A stretch of 64,000 bases of DNA from contig CAJGDO010000004.1 in NCBI GenBank assembly GCA_904502225.1, positions 8,996-72,995 on the forward strand, written 5' to 3'. The notes below the pieces were generated by a model, which searched no databases, was not told where the DNA came from, and saw only the letters and a program-made list of their open reading frames with translations. The position numbers and the translations under genes are program-made. The first letter of the stretch is position 1; each line of letters begins with the position of its first letter. Below are positions 44,091 through 53,860 of the stretch, in pieces. This DNA is from an uncultured Clostridia bacterium. GTDB lineage: Bacteria; Bacillota; Clostridia; Christensenellales; Borkfalkiaceae.

Positions 44091-44810
44091 ATGAGATTAG
44101 ATTTTTACTTAACTGAAAATGGATATTTTGATTCTCGAACAAAAGCAAAACAAGCGATTGAACGGGGAGAGATATTTCTTAACGGCAAAAAAATAGAAAA
44201 ACCTGCCTTTGAAGTTTTGGACACACCGAAGATAGAACACGTTTACGTAAGTAAATATGTTTCGTTGGGTGGTTTTAAACTTGAAAAAGCATTAAACGAT
44301 TTTAATTTTTCTGTCAATGATTTAGTTGTTGCTGACATTGGTGCAAGTACGGGTGGATTCACCGATTGCTTAATCCAAAACGGTGCAAAAAAGGTATATG
44401 CAGTCGATTTGAATGATAAACTTTTGCACGACAATTTAGTTGGCAATGAAAAAGTTGATTTACTTATTAAAAATGCAAAAGAATTAAGCAAACAAGATTT
44501 TAATGAAAAACTTGATTTAATTGTTGCCGATTTAAGTTTTATTTCTATAACACAAGTTATTCCAACCTTTTCAAATTTGCTTGACGCTGGGGATAAGTTG
44601 TTGATTTTAATTAAGCCTCAATTTGAAATTGGCAAGTATAAAAAGTTCAAAAACGGCATTGTCAGAGACGAAAAAATACATTTAGCCGTTTGTGAAAAAG
44701 TTATAGAAAGTGCAAAGCAGTTTAAGTTTAATAAAATTAATCTTACAACTGCACCGATTAATAAAGATAAAAATGTTGAATTTTTAATTTTGTTTGAAAA
44801 AGTAATATAA
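44091..44810 (+). CDS. TlyA family rRNA 2'-O-methyltransferase
   Basis: A 239-residue S4 domain (residues 1-60, LDFYLTENGYFDSRTKAKQAIERG) plus FtsJ-like methyltransferase (VADIGASTGGFTDCLIQNGA, LIVADLSFISI, LIKPQFE). Relatives methylate rRNA; some are called hemolysins historically. The start at 44091 follows the ispA stop by one base. Confidence 0.93.
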   Translation: MRLDFYLTENGYFDSRTKAKQAIERGEIFLNGKKIEKPAFEVLDTPKIEHVYVSKYVSLGGFKLEKALNDFNFSVNDLVVADIGASTGGFTDCLIQNGAKKVYAVDLNDKLLHDNLVGNEKVDLLIKNAKELSKQDFNEKLDLIVADLSFISITQVIPTFSNLLDAGDKLLILIKPQFEIGKYKKFKNGIVRDEKIHLAVCEKVIESAKQFKFNKINLTTAPINKDKNVEFLILFEKVI

Positions 44811-44831
44811 ATTACCTTTTATGGGGGAAAT

Positions 44832-45659
44832 ATGAAAGTTTTAGTATATGATAACAAGGAAAAAGATGCTGGTGGTTGTTGCAAAAATGAACTTATCAAC
44901 TATTTAATCGACAATCAGATTGAATACCTTTTACTTGAAGATGAAATGCTTAACGACGCAATTTCAGCCGATGCATTATTTGCAATCGGTGGCGATGGAA
45001 CTATTTTGTGTTTAGCAGAATTTGCAAACAAAAATGATATTCCTATCATTGGTATAAATGCTGGCAAACTTGGTTTTTTGTGCGAGTTTGAAAGGCACGA
45101 AATAAAATCGGCTGTTTTGGCATTAAAAAATAGTGAATTAATTAATGATGAACGGACTATGATTTCAATTAAGCATAATAACACCACTTATTATGCCTTA
45201 AACGAAGTTTACGTTCAAAGAACTTATGATAAATCGGTTGGCAACACTGTGGCTGAAATCCAAATTGAGATTGATAATTCATATTTAACAAAGTACTCTG
45301 GCGATGGTGCGATTATCAGCACGCCAACAGGTTCAACTGCATATTCATTTTCATTAGGGGCACCAATTTTGTCGCCTAATGCAGACGTTTTTACAATGAC
45401 GCCGATTGCAGCCCATACTTTTAATCAAAGACCGATTGTTTATTCAGATGAATCAATTTGTTGCATAAAAGTTTCAGGCAAGGCACAAGTAGGGGTATTT
45501 ATTGACGGCAGACACGTTGAATTTATAAACCAAAACGACTGTATTGAAATTTCAAAGGTTGATAAAAAACTTGTATTTTTAAGAAAAAAAGACTATAATT
45601 TTTTCAAAAAATTAGTGTATAAACTAAACAAAACGGCAGGGGAAATTATTAATGATTAA
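44832..45659 (+). CDS. nadK: NAD kinase
   Basis: Phosphorylates NAD to NADP, 275 residues. GGDGTILCLAEF near residue 54, NAGKLGFLCEF, ALNEVYVQR and the TPTGSTAYSFSLGAPIL loop are all present. ATGGGGG precedes the ATG. Its end overlaps argR by eight bases. Confidence 0.96.
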   Translation: MKVLVYDNKEKDAGGCCKNELINYLIDNQIEYLLLEDEMLNDAISADALFAIGGDGTILCLAEFANKNDIPIIGINAGKLGFLCEFERHEIKSAVLALKNSELINDERTMISIKHNNTTYYALNEVYVQRTYDKSVGNTVAEIQIEIDNSYLTKYSGDGAIISTPTGSTAYSFSLGAPILSPNADVFTMTPIAAHTFNQRPIVYSDESICCIKVSGKAQVGVFIDGRHVEFINQNDCIEISKVDKKLVFLRKKDYNFFKKLVYKLNKTAGEIIND

Positions 45660-46098
45660 ACAATCAAGACACCAAGCAATAATCAATTTAATAAATTCGG
45701 TTGACGTTTCAACGCAAGAAGAATTAACCGAAAAATTAATTGAGCAAGGTTTTGCCGTTTCGCAAGCAACTATTTCACGTGATATAAAAGACCTTAATTT
45801 GGTTAAGGTGGAAGGTGCGAATAAAAAGACAAAATACGTTAAGGTTGACCTTGTGCAAAGCAAATTGTCGCCACAACGCATCAGTTTGTTTAAGCAAATA
45901 ACCATATCAATAGAAAGTGCAAATAATCTTATTGTTTTAAAGACTATAAGTGGAAACGCAAGTGCTGCGGGTTTAGCAGTTGATGAAATAAATTTTCCAC
46001 AAGTTTTAGGCACTGTTGCAGGTGATGACACCTTGCTTATTATTACAAAGACGGCATCTGATGCTGAAATAGTTGTTAAAGGGTTAAAATCGTTATAA
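45652..46098 (+). CDS. argR: Arginine repressor ArgR/AhrC
   Basis: A 148-residue regulator with an N-terminal winged helix (EELTEKLIEQGFAVSQATISRDIKDLNLVKV) and a C-terminal arginine-binding oligomerisation domain (GTVAGDDTLLIITK). In this conserved place, between nadK/tlyA and recN, it is the typical Firmicute argR. An antisense frame across it is spurious. Confidence 0.96.
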   Translation: MIKQSRHQAIINLINSVDVSTQEELTEKLIEQGFAVSQATISRDIKDLNLVKVEGANKKTKYVKVDLVQSKLSPQRISLFKQITISIESANNLIVLKTISGNASAAGLAVDEINFPQVLGTVAGDDTLLIITKTASDAEIVVKGLKSL

Positions 46099-47799
46099 AT
46101 GCTACAAAAACTCGTTATAAAAAATATTGCACTTATAGATAGTGCAGAAATATGCTTTGAAAAAGGCTTAAACGTTTTATCGGGCGAAACAGGTGCCGGC
46201 AAATCGGTTATTATTGAGTCGCTTAATTTTGTGCTGGGTGCAAAGGCTGATAAAAGTTTAATCCGCAGTGGGCAAGCCGAATGTGCGGTTGTTGCCGAGT
46301 TTGACGTTGCAAATAATTCTGCTATCAATGAAGTTTATAACCAGTTAGACATTGAACAAGACGATACCTTATTAATATCAAGAAAGTTTACCATTGACGG
46401 TAAAAGTTCTATTAAAATCAACGGTGAAAGTGCAACTGCGACTATGCTTAAAAAGTTCACTTCAATTTTGGTGGACGTGCATGGCCAAAGCGAGCATTTT
46501 AATCTGCTTAAAACATCAAATCAACTTGCGTTATTAGATAGTTTTGGCGGGCAAAAAATAGCCGATATAAAGGCTGAATTAAGCCAAAAATACTCTGATT
46601 ATAAGCAAGTAATTAGCGAGTTAAACGAGTTTGGTGGTGATGAAAGCCAACGTTTAATCAGACTTGACGTTTTAGATTTTCAAATTAATGAAATCAGCAA
46701 AGCAAATTTACAAGATGGCGAAGATGAAAAACTTGTTTTGATTAAACAAAAACTTTCTAACCAAGAAAAAATTGTGGGTGCTTTAAGGGCTTTATCTGAA
46801 GGCATAAGTTCTGAAGGTGGCGTTGAGGACATATTAGGCAATATAAATAGAGTTGTGAATACAATATCCGATTTTGATGGGGCATATGCTGACCTTTACG
46901 ATAGGATTGAAAACGTTTATGCTGAAATAAGCGATATTTCAAGCACGGCAAATAATTTGCTTGATAATTTTGACCAATCTGAATATAACCCATATGAAAT
47001 TGAAGCACGCCTTGACCTTATTAAATCATTAAAAAACAAATATGGCAGTTCTATTTGTGAAATAAACGAATTTTTAGATAACGCTATTAATGAAAAAGAA
47101 AAATTAGAAAATTTTGCTATAAGGGTTGAAGAGTTAGAAAGAGAAAAGTTAAGTTTATGTAATGAAATTTACCTTTTATATCAAAATTTAAGTCAAGAAA
47201 GACGGTTGACTGCAAAGATTTTTGAAAAAAATATCTTAAACGAATTGGTTGAACTTGGTATGAAAAAATCAAGTTTTCAAATTGCTTTTGCAGAATTCCC
47301 AACGTTTGAAGGTTGCAAGTTTAATAGTGCAAACGGTGCAGATGAAATCGAGTTTTTATTTTCAGCAAACCTTGGTGAGCCACTTAAAAATCTTTCAATG
47401 GTTATAAGTGGTGGAGAAATGAGCAGGTTTATGCTATCTATAAAAGCCCAAACAGCCAAGTTTAATGACGTTTCAACCTTTATTTTTGATGAAATTGACA
47501 CGGGCATTAGTGGCAACGTTGCAAAAATTGTTGCTGAAAAGTTTGCAAAAATTGCATATTCAACGCAAATAATTGCCATAACACATTTACCACAAATTTC
47601 AGCGATGGCAGACAATAACTTATTAATAGAAAAAAATGAAGATGGCGAAAAAACTTTGACTTCGGTTAAGAAACTTACTCCTCAAGAAAAAGTTAACGAA
47701 ATTGTAAGGCTTGTTGGTGGCGATAAAAATAATCAAACGGCAATCAGCCTTGCAACTGATTTAATTGAAAACGCAAAACAATATAAAAAAGCATTGTAA
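46099..47799 (+). CDS. recN: DNA repair protein RecN
   Basis: SMC-like ATPase for double-strand break repair, 566 residues. Walker A GETGAGKSVIIESL is at about residues 29-42, VDVHGQSEHFNLL near 127, long coiled coils occupy the centre, and the C-terminal signature VISGGEMSRFML, Walker B FIFDEIDTGISG and ITHLPQISAMAD are present. It starts directly after the argR stop. Confidence 0.97.
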   Translation: MLQKLVIKNIALIDSAEICFEKGLNVLSGETGAGKSVIIESLNFVLGAKADKSLIRSGQAECAVVAEFDVANNSAINEVYNQLDIEQDDTLLISRKFTIDGKSSIKINGESATATMLKKFTSILVDVHGQSEHFNLLKTSNQLALLDSFGGQKIADIKAELSQKYSDYKQVISELNEFGGDESQRLIRLDVLDFQINEISKANLQDGEDEKLVLIKQKLSNQEKIVGALRALSEGISSEGGVEDILGNINRVVNTISDFDGAYADLYDRIENVYAEISDISSTANNLLDNFDQSEYNPYEIEARLDLIKSLKNKYGSSICEINEFLDNAINEKEKLENFAIRVEELEREKLSLCNEIYLLYQNLSQERRLTAKIFEKNILNELVELGMKKSSFQIAFAEFPTFEGCKFNSANGADEIEFLFSANLGEPLKNLSMVISGGEMSRFMLSIKAQTAKFNDVSTFIFDEIDTGISGNVAKIVAEKFAKIAYSTQIIAITHLPQISAMADNNLLIEKNEDGEKTLTSVKKLTPQEKVNEIVRLVGGDKNNQTAISLATDLIENAKQYKKAL

Positions 47800-47805
47800 A
47801 ACTTA

Positions 47806-47843
47806 AAAAACCTTTAATTTGCTAGGGCAAATTAAAGGTTTTT
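47806..47843 (+). terminator. Terminator after recN
   Basis: Stem of 17 pairs (core CCTTTAATTTGC / GCAAATTAAAGG) with a TAGG loop, then TTTTTATT. Confidence 0.9.
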
Positions 47844-47907
47844 ATTATTTATAATATGTTTGTATAATGTTTTATAATTTACACACTATAAAGAGGGTGG
47901 AGTAAAT

Positions 47908-48882
47908 ATGAAAAAAAGTCTTAAATTTTTAAATTTAATTTTAATTATTATATTTTGTTTTTCGTTTAACTTATTTAAAGTTGGTTATGCTGATGAAAAC
48001 CTTTATATTGGTGGTATGCCAGCCGGTTTTTCCTTAAATACAAAAGGTGTAGAAGTTGTTGGGATTTGTGACGTTATTACTGAAAATGGGCTTGTTTCAC
48101 CATTAAAAAACAGTGGTATTCAAGAAGGTGACGTTATATTGTCGATTAATGGCTACGAAATTAACAATGCATGTGATATAAAAAATGCAATCTCAAACGA
48201 TGGTAAAGCCTTGATTGAATTTGTGCGTTGCGACCAAAAATTTATTAAAGAAATTAATTCGGCAAAAGATATTAATGGACAATTTAAATTAGGCGTATAT
48301 ATAAAAGATTGTATAAGTGGCATTGGCACCATAACTTATATCAAAGGCAATCGTTTCGCATCGTTAGGTCACCCTGTTATAAATTCTGATGGAAAACTTG
48401 TAAAAATAAGTGGTGGCAACCTTTATGAAAGCAAAATTACGGGCTATGTTAAGGGTGTTAGAGGTCGTGCAGGCGAATTAAAAGGGGTATTCGTTAAGCA
48501 AAACGCTATCGCAAAAATTGATAAAAACCTAGAAAGCGGTGTTTACGGCAATATTACTGAAAATTTTGATACAAGTTCGTTAATAAAAACAAGTATTGGA
48601 AAAGCAAGCGTTGGCGATGCTTATATCTATTCAACTATTGACGATGCAACGCCAAAAAAATATTCCATTTCAATTATAAAAATTGACGAGGGGGACAGTA
48701 AGAACTTTGTTGTTAAAATTACTGATAAAGACTTGCTAAATCATACAGGTGGTATTGTTCAAGGAATGAGTGGAAGCCCGATTATACAAAAAAATAAACT
48801 CGTTGGTGCGATTACACACGTTTTTATAAACGACCCAACCCGTGGTTTTGGTATCAAAATTGACAATATGATTAACAACTGA
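47908..48882 (+). CDS. spoIVB: SpoIVB peptidase
   Basis: Forespore-secreted serine protease that triggers sigma-K activation, 324 residues, shorter than the roughly 425 of B. subtilis. A signal/anchor helix is followed by a PDZ domain (residues about 65-115, NSGIQEGDVILSINGYEI) and an S55 peptidase domain with catalytic His in SLGHPV and Ser in GGIVQGMSGSPI. GAGGGTGGAG precedes the ATG. In B. subtilis and many Clostridia spo0A comes next; here it does not. Confidence 0.93.
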   Translation: MKKSLKFLNLILIIIFCFSFNLFKVGYADENLYIGGMPAGFSLNTKGVEVVGICDVITENGLVSPLKNSGIQEGDVILSINGYEINNACDIKNAISNDGKALIEFVRCDQKFIKEINSAKDINGQFKLGVYIKDCISGIGTITYIKGNRFASLGHPVINSDGKLVKISGGNLYESKITGYVKGVRGRAGELKGVFVKQNAIAKIDKNLESGVYGNITENFDTSSLIKTSIGKASVGDAYIYSTIDDATPKKYSISIIKIDEGDSKNFVVKITDKDLLNHTGGIVQGMSGSPIIQKNKLVGAITHVFINDPTRGFGIKIDNMINN

Positions 48883-48906
48883 TAATATCTATATTTTTTA
48901 ATATGC

Positions 48907-48923
48907 ATTATGTCTAACATAAT
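48907..48923. repeat. 17-bp palindrome ATTATGT-N3-ACATAAT, copy 3
   Basis: Perfect 7-bp arms around CTA (8 bp when the flanking C/G is counted), in the gap between spoIVB and dacF, 50 bases before the dacF ATG. Confidence 0.45.
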
Positions 48924-48972
48924 GTATAAAATTTAACTAATTACAGAGAATATTTTTATAAAGGAGAACGTT

Positions 48973-50151
48973 ATGAAAAAAATATACTCTGTAATTTTTG
49001 TTTTATTAGCATTTATTTTATCAGTGGGCTGTTTTAATGGTTTTTATAATACTTTTGCTTATTATGAAAAAGATAAAAATATTTCAATAAATGCTAAATC
49101 TGGAATTTTACTTGACTATCAAACAAATACTGTTATTTATTCAAAAAATGAATTAGAGCATTTGCCTATTGCAAGCATGTGCAAGATTATGACGCTTGTT
49201 TTATGCTTTGAGGCTATTGAAAACAACCAAATTTCATTGTCGGACACTGTTGTTGTTAGTGATAATGCATCAGGAATGGGTGGTTCGCAAGTGTTTTTAG
49301 AGACTAATGGTGAGTATTTGGTTGGTGAACTTATAAAAAGTATAGTAGTTGCATCTGCAAACGATGCTTGCGTTGCTATGGCCGAAAAAATTTATGGCAG
49401 TGAAAGTGCTTTTATTAAAAAAATGAATGAAAAAGCACAAGAATTAGGTATGAATGACACTGTTTTTGTAAACTGCACGGGTTTGCCACAAGCAGGGCAA
49501 TATTCGTGTGCAAAAGACGTTTCAATTATGTTTAAAGAACTATTAAATTATCAAGATTATTATAAGTTTTCTCGCATTTGGACAGACGTTGTAAAACACC
49601 CAAACGATAGGACAACTGAAATAAGTAATACAAACAAATTAATTCGTTTTTATAAAGGCTGTGATAGTGGTAAAACAGGTTATACAAGCGAAGCAGGGCA
49701 TTGTTTAAGTGCTTCGGCTATTAGAAACGATATGCGTTTAATTTGCGTTGTAATTGGCTCGCCAACTAGTAAAGAGCGTTTTAGCAATGTTTCTGAAATG
49801 TTTAATTATGCTTTTGCGAACTTTGAAAACAGAAAAATTGTTGATGATTCTAAACCTTTAGACGTTGAAGTTAATGTTTTAGATGGTAAAAAAGACTCTT
49901 TATCAGTTGTTGCTGAAAAACCACTTTATTTGTTTTGCGAAAAGCATGCTAAAAAAGGCATAGAATTATCATTTGAACCGTTAAAGAAAATTTTTGCACC
50001 AATTAAGAAGGGGCAAGTTGTTGGAAAATTAATTGCATATGAAAATGGCGTTGAAATTGCAAACGTAAACGTTTTAGCAAACGAAACGATACTAGAAAAA
50101 ACTTATTTTGATAACGTTAAAAACATTGTAAATAATTGGGCTGTAATTTAG
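48973..50151 (+). CDS. dacF: D-alanyl-D-alanine carboxypeptidase (DacF-like)
   Basis: Trims peptidoglycan stem peptides outside the membrane, 392 residues. A signal peptide (residues 1-31) precedes the penicillin-binding triad SMCK (about 68), SAN (about 130) and KTG (about 235), followed by the PBP5-type C-terminal domain. AAGGAGAAC precedes the ATG. Position after spoIVB fits a sporulation-linked enzyme, an inference. Confidence 0.92.
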   Translation: MKKIYSVIFVLLAFILSVGCFNGFYNTFAYYEKDKNISINAKSGILLDYQTNTVIYSKNELEHLPIASMCKIMTLVLCFEAIENNQISLSDTVVVSDNASGMGGSQVFLETNGEYLVGELIKSIVVASANDACVAMAEKIYGSESAFIKKMNEKAQELGMNDTVFVNCTGLPQAGQYSCAKDVSIMFKELLNYQDYYKFSRIWTDVVKHPNDRTTEISNTNKLIRFYKGCDSGKTGYTSEAGHCLSASAIRNDMRLICVVIGSPTSKERFSNVSEMFNYAFANFENRKIVDDSKPLDVEVNVLDGKKDSLSVVAEKPLYLFCEKHAKKGIELSFEPLKKIFAPIKKGQVVGKLIAYENGVEIANVNVLANETILEKTYFDNVKNIVNNWAVI

Positions 50152-50202
50152 ACCTATAATTATTAATTAAGATAAAAATAATTTATTATTAGACCATAAC
50201 TA

Positions 50203-50232
50203 TTGACTTTTAAGTTGAAAATTTGTTAAAAT
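50203..50232 (+). promoter_or_regulatory. Promoter of lysA
   Basis: TTGACT (50203-50208), 18-base spacer, TAAAAT (50227-50232). Confidence 0.65.
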
Positions 50233-50262
50233 TATTAAAAACAAACAAATTCAGGTGAAATA

Positions 50263-51567
50263 ATGAACCAAAGAGAAACTTTAAAGGTAAATGAACTTGG
50301 GCATCTTGAAATTGGTGGTGTTGACTGTAATTGTTTAAGAGAACAATATGGCACGCCACTTTACGTTATGGACCAAGACTATATTGAAAACATTTGCAAG
50401 GTTTATGCTGATACACTTAACGCTGAATATGGCGAAGGTATGATTGCTTATGCGTCAAAAGCGTTCAGTTGCCTTGAAATTTACCGTATTGTAAACAAAA
50501 TGGGTATAGGTGCAGACTCGGTTTCTGCTGGTGAACTTTTTACAGCAAATAAGGCTGGGTTTCCTATGCAAAAAATTTGTTTTCACGGGAATAACAAGTC
50601 TAAAAGCGAACTTAAACTTGCATTAGACTATGGCGTTGGATATATTGTTATAGATTCTTATACAGAGGCAGACGACCTTGAAACTTTATGTGAACAAAAG
50701 AATATTACACAAAAGGTTTTGATTAGAACTAACCCTGGTGTTGAAGCACATACACACCACTTTGTTCAAACTGCAAAAATTGATTCAAAGTTTGGCTTTT
50801 CGATTGAAAGTGGCGATGCTGAAAATATTGTTAAGTATGTAAATAGTAAGGAACGCTTAAACTTGGTGGGCTTGCATTGCCATATTGGTTCACAAATTTT
50901 TGAAGAAAAATCATTTATTCTTGCAATTGAAAAGATGACCGATTTTTACAAGCATTTAAGCGATAAATATGGTATAAAGTTTAGTGTGTTAAATCTTGGT
51001 GGTGGCTTTGGTATTTGGTATGCAGATGGCGATGCTAAAAAAACTTGCAATCAGTATGCCGATTATATTAAAACTATTGCTAATTCATTAAAAGATTGTA
51101 TAGCAAAAAAAGGTTTAAACAAACCATATCTTATTTTAGAGCCAGGAAGGTCAATTGTCGGTGAGGCGGGAATAACCTTATACACTGCTGGAAGAATTAA
51201 AGAAATAAAAGGTATTAAGAACTATATTTCAATTGACGGTGGTATGTTTGATAACCCAAGATACGCACTTTATCAAGCAAAATATTCTGTTGAAAGTGCA
51301 TTAAAAATGAACGCACCAAAAACCGTTAAATATTCTATTGCAGGAAAGTGTTGTGAAAGTGGAGATATTATTGCTGAAGACGTTATGTTGCCACAAGTAA
51401 ATGAAGGTGATTTGATTGCCGTTTTATCAACCGGTGCATATAATTACTCTATGGCAAGCAATTATAACAGAAACTTTATACCGCCAGTCGTTATGGTAAA
51501 AGATGGTGCGTCACGTTATATTGTTAAACCACAAACATTTGAAGATTTGATTAGAAATGATATCTAA
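50263..51567 (+). CDS. lysA: Diaminopimelate decarboxylase
   Basis: PLP enzyme for the last step of lysine synthesis, 434 residues. The PLP lysine is in YASKAF (about 65), with HGNNKS, CHIGSQI, NLGGGFGI, EPGRSIVGEAG and the C-terminal CCESGDI cysteine of the dimer site. CAGGTGAAA precedes the ATG. Monocistronic: own promoter and terminator. Confidence 0.96.
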   Translation: MNQRETLKVNELGHLEIGGVDCNCLREQYGTPLYVMDQDYIENICKVYADTLNAEYGEGMIAYASKAFSCLEIYRIVNKMGIGADSVSAGELFTANKAGFPMQKICFHGNNKSKSELKLALDYGVGYIVIDSYTEADDLETLCEQKNITQKVLIRTNPGVEAHTHHFVQTAKIDSKFGFSIESGDAENIVKYVNSKERLNLVGLHCHIGSQIFEEKSFILAIEKMTDFYKHLSDKYGIKFSVLNLGGGFGIWYADGDAKKTCNQYADYIKTIANSLKDCIAKKGLNKPYLILEPGRSIVGEAGITLYTAGRIKEIKGIKNYISIDGGMFDNPRYALYQAKYSVESALKMNAPKTVKYSIAGKCCESGDIIAEDVMLPQVNEGDLIAVLSTGAYNYSMASNYNRNFIPPVVMVKDGASRYIVKPQTFEDLIRNDI

Positions 51568-51571
51568 AACT

Positions 51572-51603
51572 AAAAAATGCTTAATTCGTTAAGCATTTTT
51601 TTC
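51572..51603 (+). terminator. Terminator after lysA
   Basis: 13-bp stem (AAAAAATGCTTAA / TTAAGCATTTTTT) closed by a stable TTCG loop. Confidence 0.9.
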
Positions 51604-51658
51604 TTGCAATTTTTAAGATTTTATTATATAATATAATAAAAATTTACTTGGAAGTGTT

Positions 51659-52327
51659 ATGGTAGAAAAGATTTTAGAGTATATTTCAATATTTCTTGCA
51701 TTGATGTTGGTATTGCCATTGCACGAATTCGCACACGGTTTTGCTGCGGTAAAAAGTGGGGACTATACACCAAAAATGTATAATAGATATACGCTTAACC
51801 CACTTGCACACTTTGACGTGGTGGGGTTAGTATGTTTTGCTGTTTTTGGATTTGGTTGGGCAAGACCAATGCCTGTTAATCCAAGAAATTTTAAAAATTA
51901 TAAACAAGGTTGTTTTTTTGTTTCAATCGCTGGCGTTGTTGCAAATTATCTTTTGGCATTTGTTGCCTTTCCGTTATTAGTTCTTGCTATAATGTATGTG
52001 CCAACGTTTGGGTATTTTACAGACGTTTTGTGTAGTACGCTTTATTATACTTTTAGATTTAGTTTAGTTTTCTTTGTTTTTAATCTTCTTCCATTTTATC
52101 CGCTAGATGGGTTTAGGCTAGTTGATTCATTGAATAAAACACGTGGAAAAGTTTATATGTTTTTAAGGAATTACGGAATTTATCTTTTATATGCGTTATT
52201 CTTTTTGGGGATTTTTGCTGATGCAACGGGGCTTTACCAAATAGATATACTTGGAAACATAATTAATTACGTTGTTTCAATAATACAAAAACCAATATTA
52301 ATGTTTTGGGGGTTAATTTTACCATAA
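51659..52327 (+). CDS. Site-2 protease family (M50) membrane metalloprotease
   Basis: A 222-residue intramembrane protease-like protein. The zinc motif LHEFAHG is near residue 21 and the third ligand aspartate in NLLPFYPLDGFR near 142-153, with five or so transmembrane helices. Relatives of this short type are encoded before scpA in Firmicutes; their substrate is mostly unknown. The stop overlaps scpA by one base. Confidence 0.92.
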   Translation: MVEKILEYISIFLALMLVLPLHEFAHGFAAVKSGDYTPKMYNRYTLNPLAHFDVVGLVCFAVFGFGWARPMPVNPRNFKNYKQGCFFVSIAGVVANYLLAFVAFPLLVLAIMYVPTFGYFTDVLCSTLYYTFRFSLVFFVFNLLPFYPLDGFRLVDSLNKTRGKVYMFLRNYGIYLLYALFFLGIFADATGLYQIDILGNIINYVVSIIQKPILMFWGLILP

Positions 52328-53097
52328 TGGCAGAGTTTGAATCAGTCGTTGAATATTCTACAAAACTTGATAATTTTGAAGGGCCGTTGGACTTGTTGTT
52401 GCACTTAATAAAAGAAGCAGAAATTCAAATTCAAGACATTTTTGTTTCGCAAGTCACAGAGCAATATTTAGCATATATTGATGGGCTTGTAAATCTTGAC
52501 GTGGATAAAGCAAGCGAATATCTTAATATGGCGGCAACATTACTTGAAATTAAGTCTAAATCAATATTGCCAAAAGTTGATGAGTACCTTGATGATATTG
52601 AAGATGAAGGAAAGGCTCTTATCAGACAACTTGAAGAGTATAAGTTATTTAAAGAGGCAAGTGCTAAACTAAAAGAACAAGAAAACGTTTCAAGGTTTTA
52701 TAAAGAGCCTGATAAATCTGTTGGCGAAGTTAAAATTGTTTATAACGACTTTAACTTGGACGGACTTATAAATGCTTTTTCAAAACTTTTAATGAGGGTT
52801 GATGATAAAAAAAGGCAAGAAAACGTCTTAAAAGAAATACCAAAAGAAGTTTTCACTGTTAAGGATAAGGTTGACCATATCAGAACAACGCTTTTAGAAA
52901 AGCAAGAAATGAGTTTTTTTGAGTTGTTTACAAAATATTACACAAAAAATGAACTTATAACAACCTTTCAAGCGATGCTTGAATTGTTAAAATTACAATA
53001 TATTACCGTTGAACAAAATGGTATATTTGATGACATAACTATAACTTTAAGGGAAGATAGAAATGAAGAACTTGGAGAAATTGACGAATATAATTGA
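52327..53097 (+). CDS. scpA: Segregation and condensation protein A
   Basis: Kleisin of the SMC-ScpAB condensin, 256 residues. The N-terminal LDNFEGPLDLLLHLIKEAEIQI and YLNMAATLLEIKSKSILP are highly typical, and the C-terminal winged helix is MSFFELFTKYYTKNELITTFQAMLELLKL. ATG 52327 overlaps the protease stop (TAATG). A longer frame from 52306 is not supported. Confidence 0.96.
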   Translation: MAEFESVVEYSTKLDNFEGPLDLLLHLIKEAEIQIQDIFVSQVTEQYLAYIDGLVNLDVDKASEYLNMAATLLEIKSKSILPKVDEYLDDIEDEGKALIRQLEEYKLFKEASAKLKEQENVSRFYKEPDKSVGEVKIVYNDFNLDGLINAFSKLLMRVDDKKRQENVLKEIPKEVFTVKDKVDHIRTTLLEKQEMSFFELFTKYYTKNELITTFQAMLELLKLQYITVEQNGIFDDITITLREDRNEELGEIDEYN

Positions 53098-53767
53098 ATC
53101 TATATTATTTGTTTCAGGAACGCAAGTTTCGGTTGCGGATATTGCTGAAAAATTAGAAGTTTCACAAAACGACGTTGTAAAATGTGCTGAAAAGTTAAAA
53201 GAAAAGTACTCTAAAGACAGTGGTATTCAACTTTTAATTTTTAACAAAAAATTACAGTTTTGTTCTAACCCTGAAAATGCAGATGCTGTTTCTGCAGTTC
53301 TCAATCCAATTAAGGAAAAAGAACTTTCTAAAAGCATGCTTGAAGTTGCGGCTATTATTGCATATAAACAACCTGTCACTCGTATTGACCTAGAAGAATT
53401 AAGGGGAAACAGTGAATATGCCGTTCAAAAACTTTTAGAATTAGGCGTTATTGAGCCGGTTGGAAGGAAAGACGCTGTTGGTAAACCTGTTTTATTTGGC
53501 ACAACTGACAAGTTCTTAAAACGTTTTCAAATCGAATCGCTGGACCAATTACCAGATTATGATGAACTTATTAATAAAATTAGTTTACTTCATCATGATA
53601 ACGAAAACGATTATTTATATCATAAAGATACATACGTTGAAGAAGTTGCAACTACCGCTGATAAGAATGCTGAAAAAGGCAATTTGGATGATGATTTTGA
53701 TTTGCCAGACTTATCTGAAGAGGTAGTGCCAGATTTTCTTAAAGACGAAGAAATAGAAAAGTTTTAA
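53063..53767 (+). CDS. scpB: Segregation and condensation protein B
   Basis: Partner of ScpA, 234 residues with two winged-helix domains (LTNIIESILFVSGTQVSVADIAEKL and LEVAAIIAYKQPVTRIDLEELRGN). It overlaps scpA by 35 bases. The C-terminal 60 residues are an acidic extension longer than usual. Confidence 0.95.
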   Translation: MKNLEKLTNIIESILFVSGTQVSVADIAEKLEVSQNDVVKCAEKLKEKYSKDSGIQLLIFNKKLQFCSNPENADAVSAVLNPIKEKELSKSMLEVAAIIAYKQPVTRIDLEELRGNSEYAVQKLLELGVIEPVGRKDAVGKPVLFGTTDKFLKRFQIESLDQLPDYDELINKISLLHHDNENDYLYHKDTYVEEVATTADKNAEKGNLDDDFDLPDLSEEVVPDFLKDEEIEKF

Positions 53768-53785
53768 AATTTAACATTATTTATT

Positions 53786-53815
53786 AAAGCCATACGCACT
53801 GCGTATGGCTTTTTA
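53786..53815 (+). terminator. Terminator after scpB
   Basis: 12-bp stem (AAAGCCATACGC / GCGTATGGCTTT), 3-base loop, short T-tract. Confidence 0.85.
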
Positions 53816-53860
53816 ATTATAAAAAAGTATATTAATTATTTTAATGCAAATATTAAAATA

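Noticed and set aside
45624..46328. A 234-aa open frame antisense to argR and the start of recN
   Set aside because: argR and recN are unmistakable on the plus strand. The antisense frame has no ribosome binding site and low-complexity composition typical of a mirror frame.
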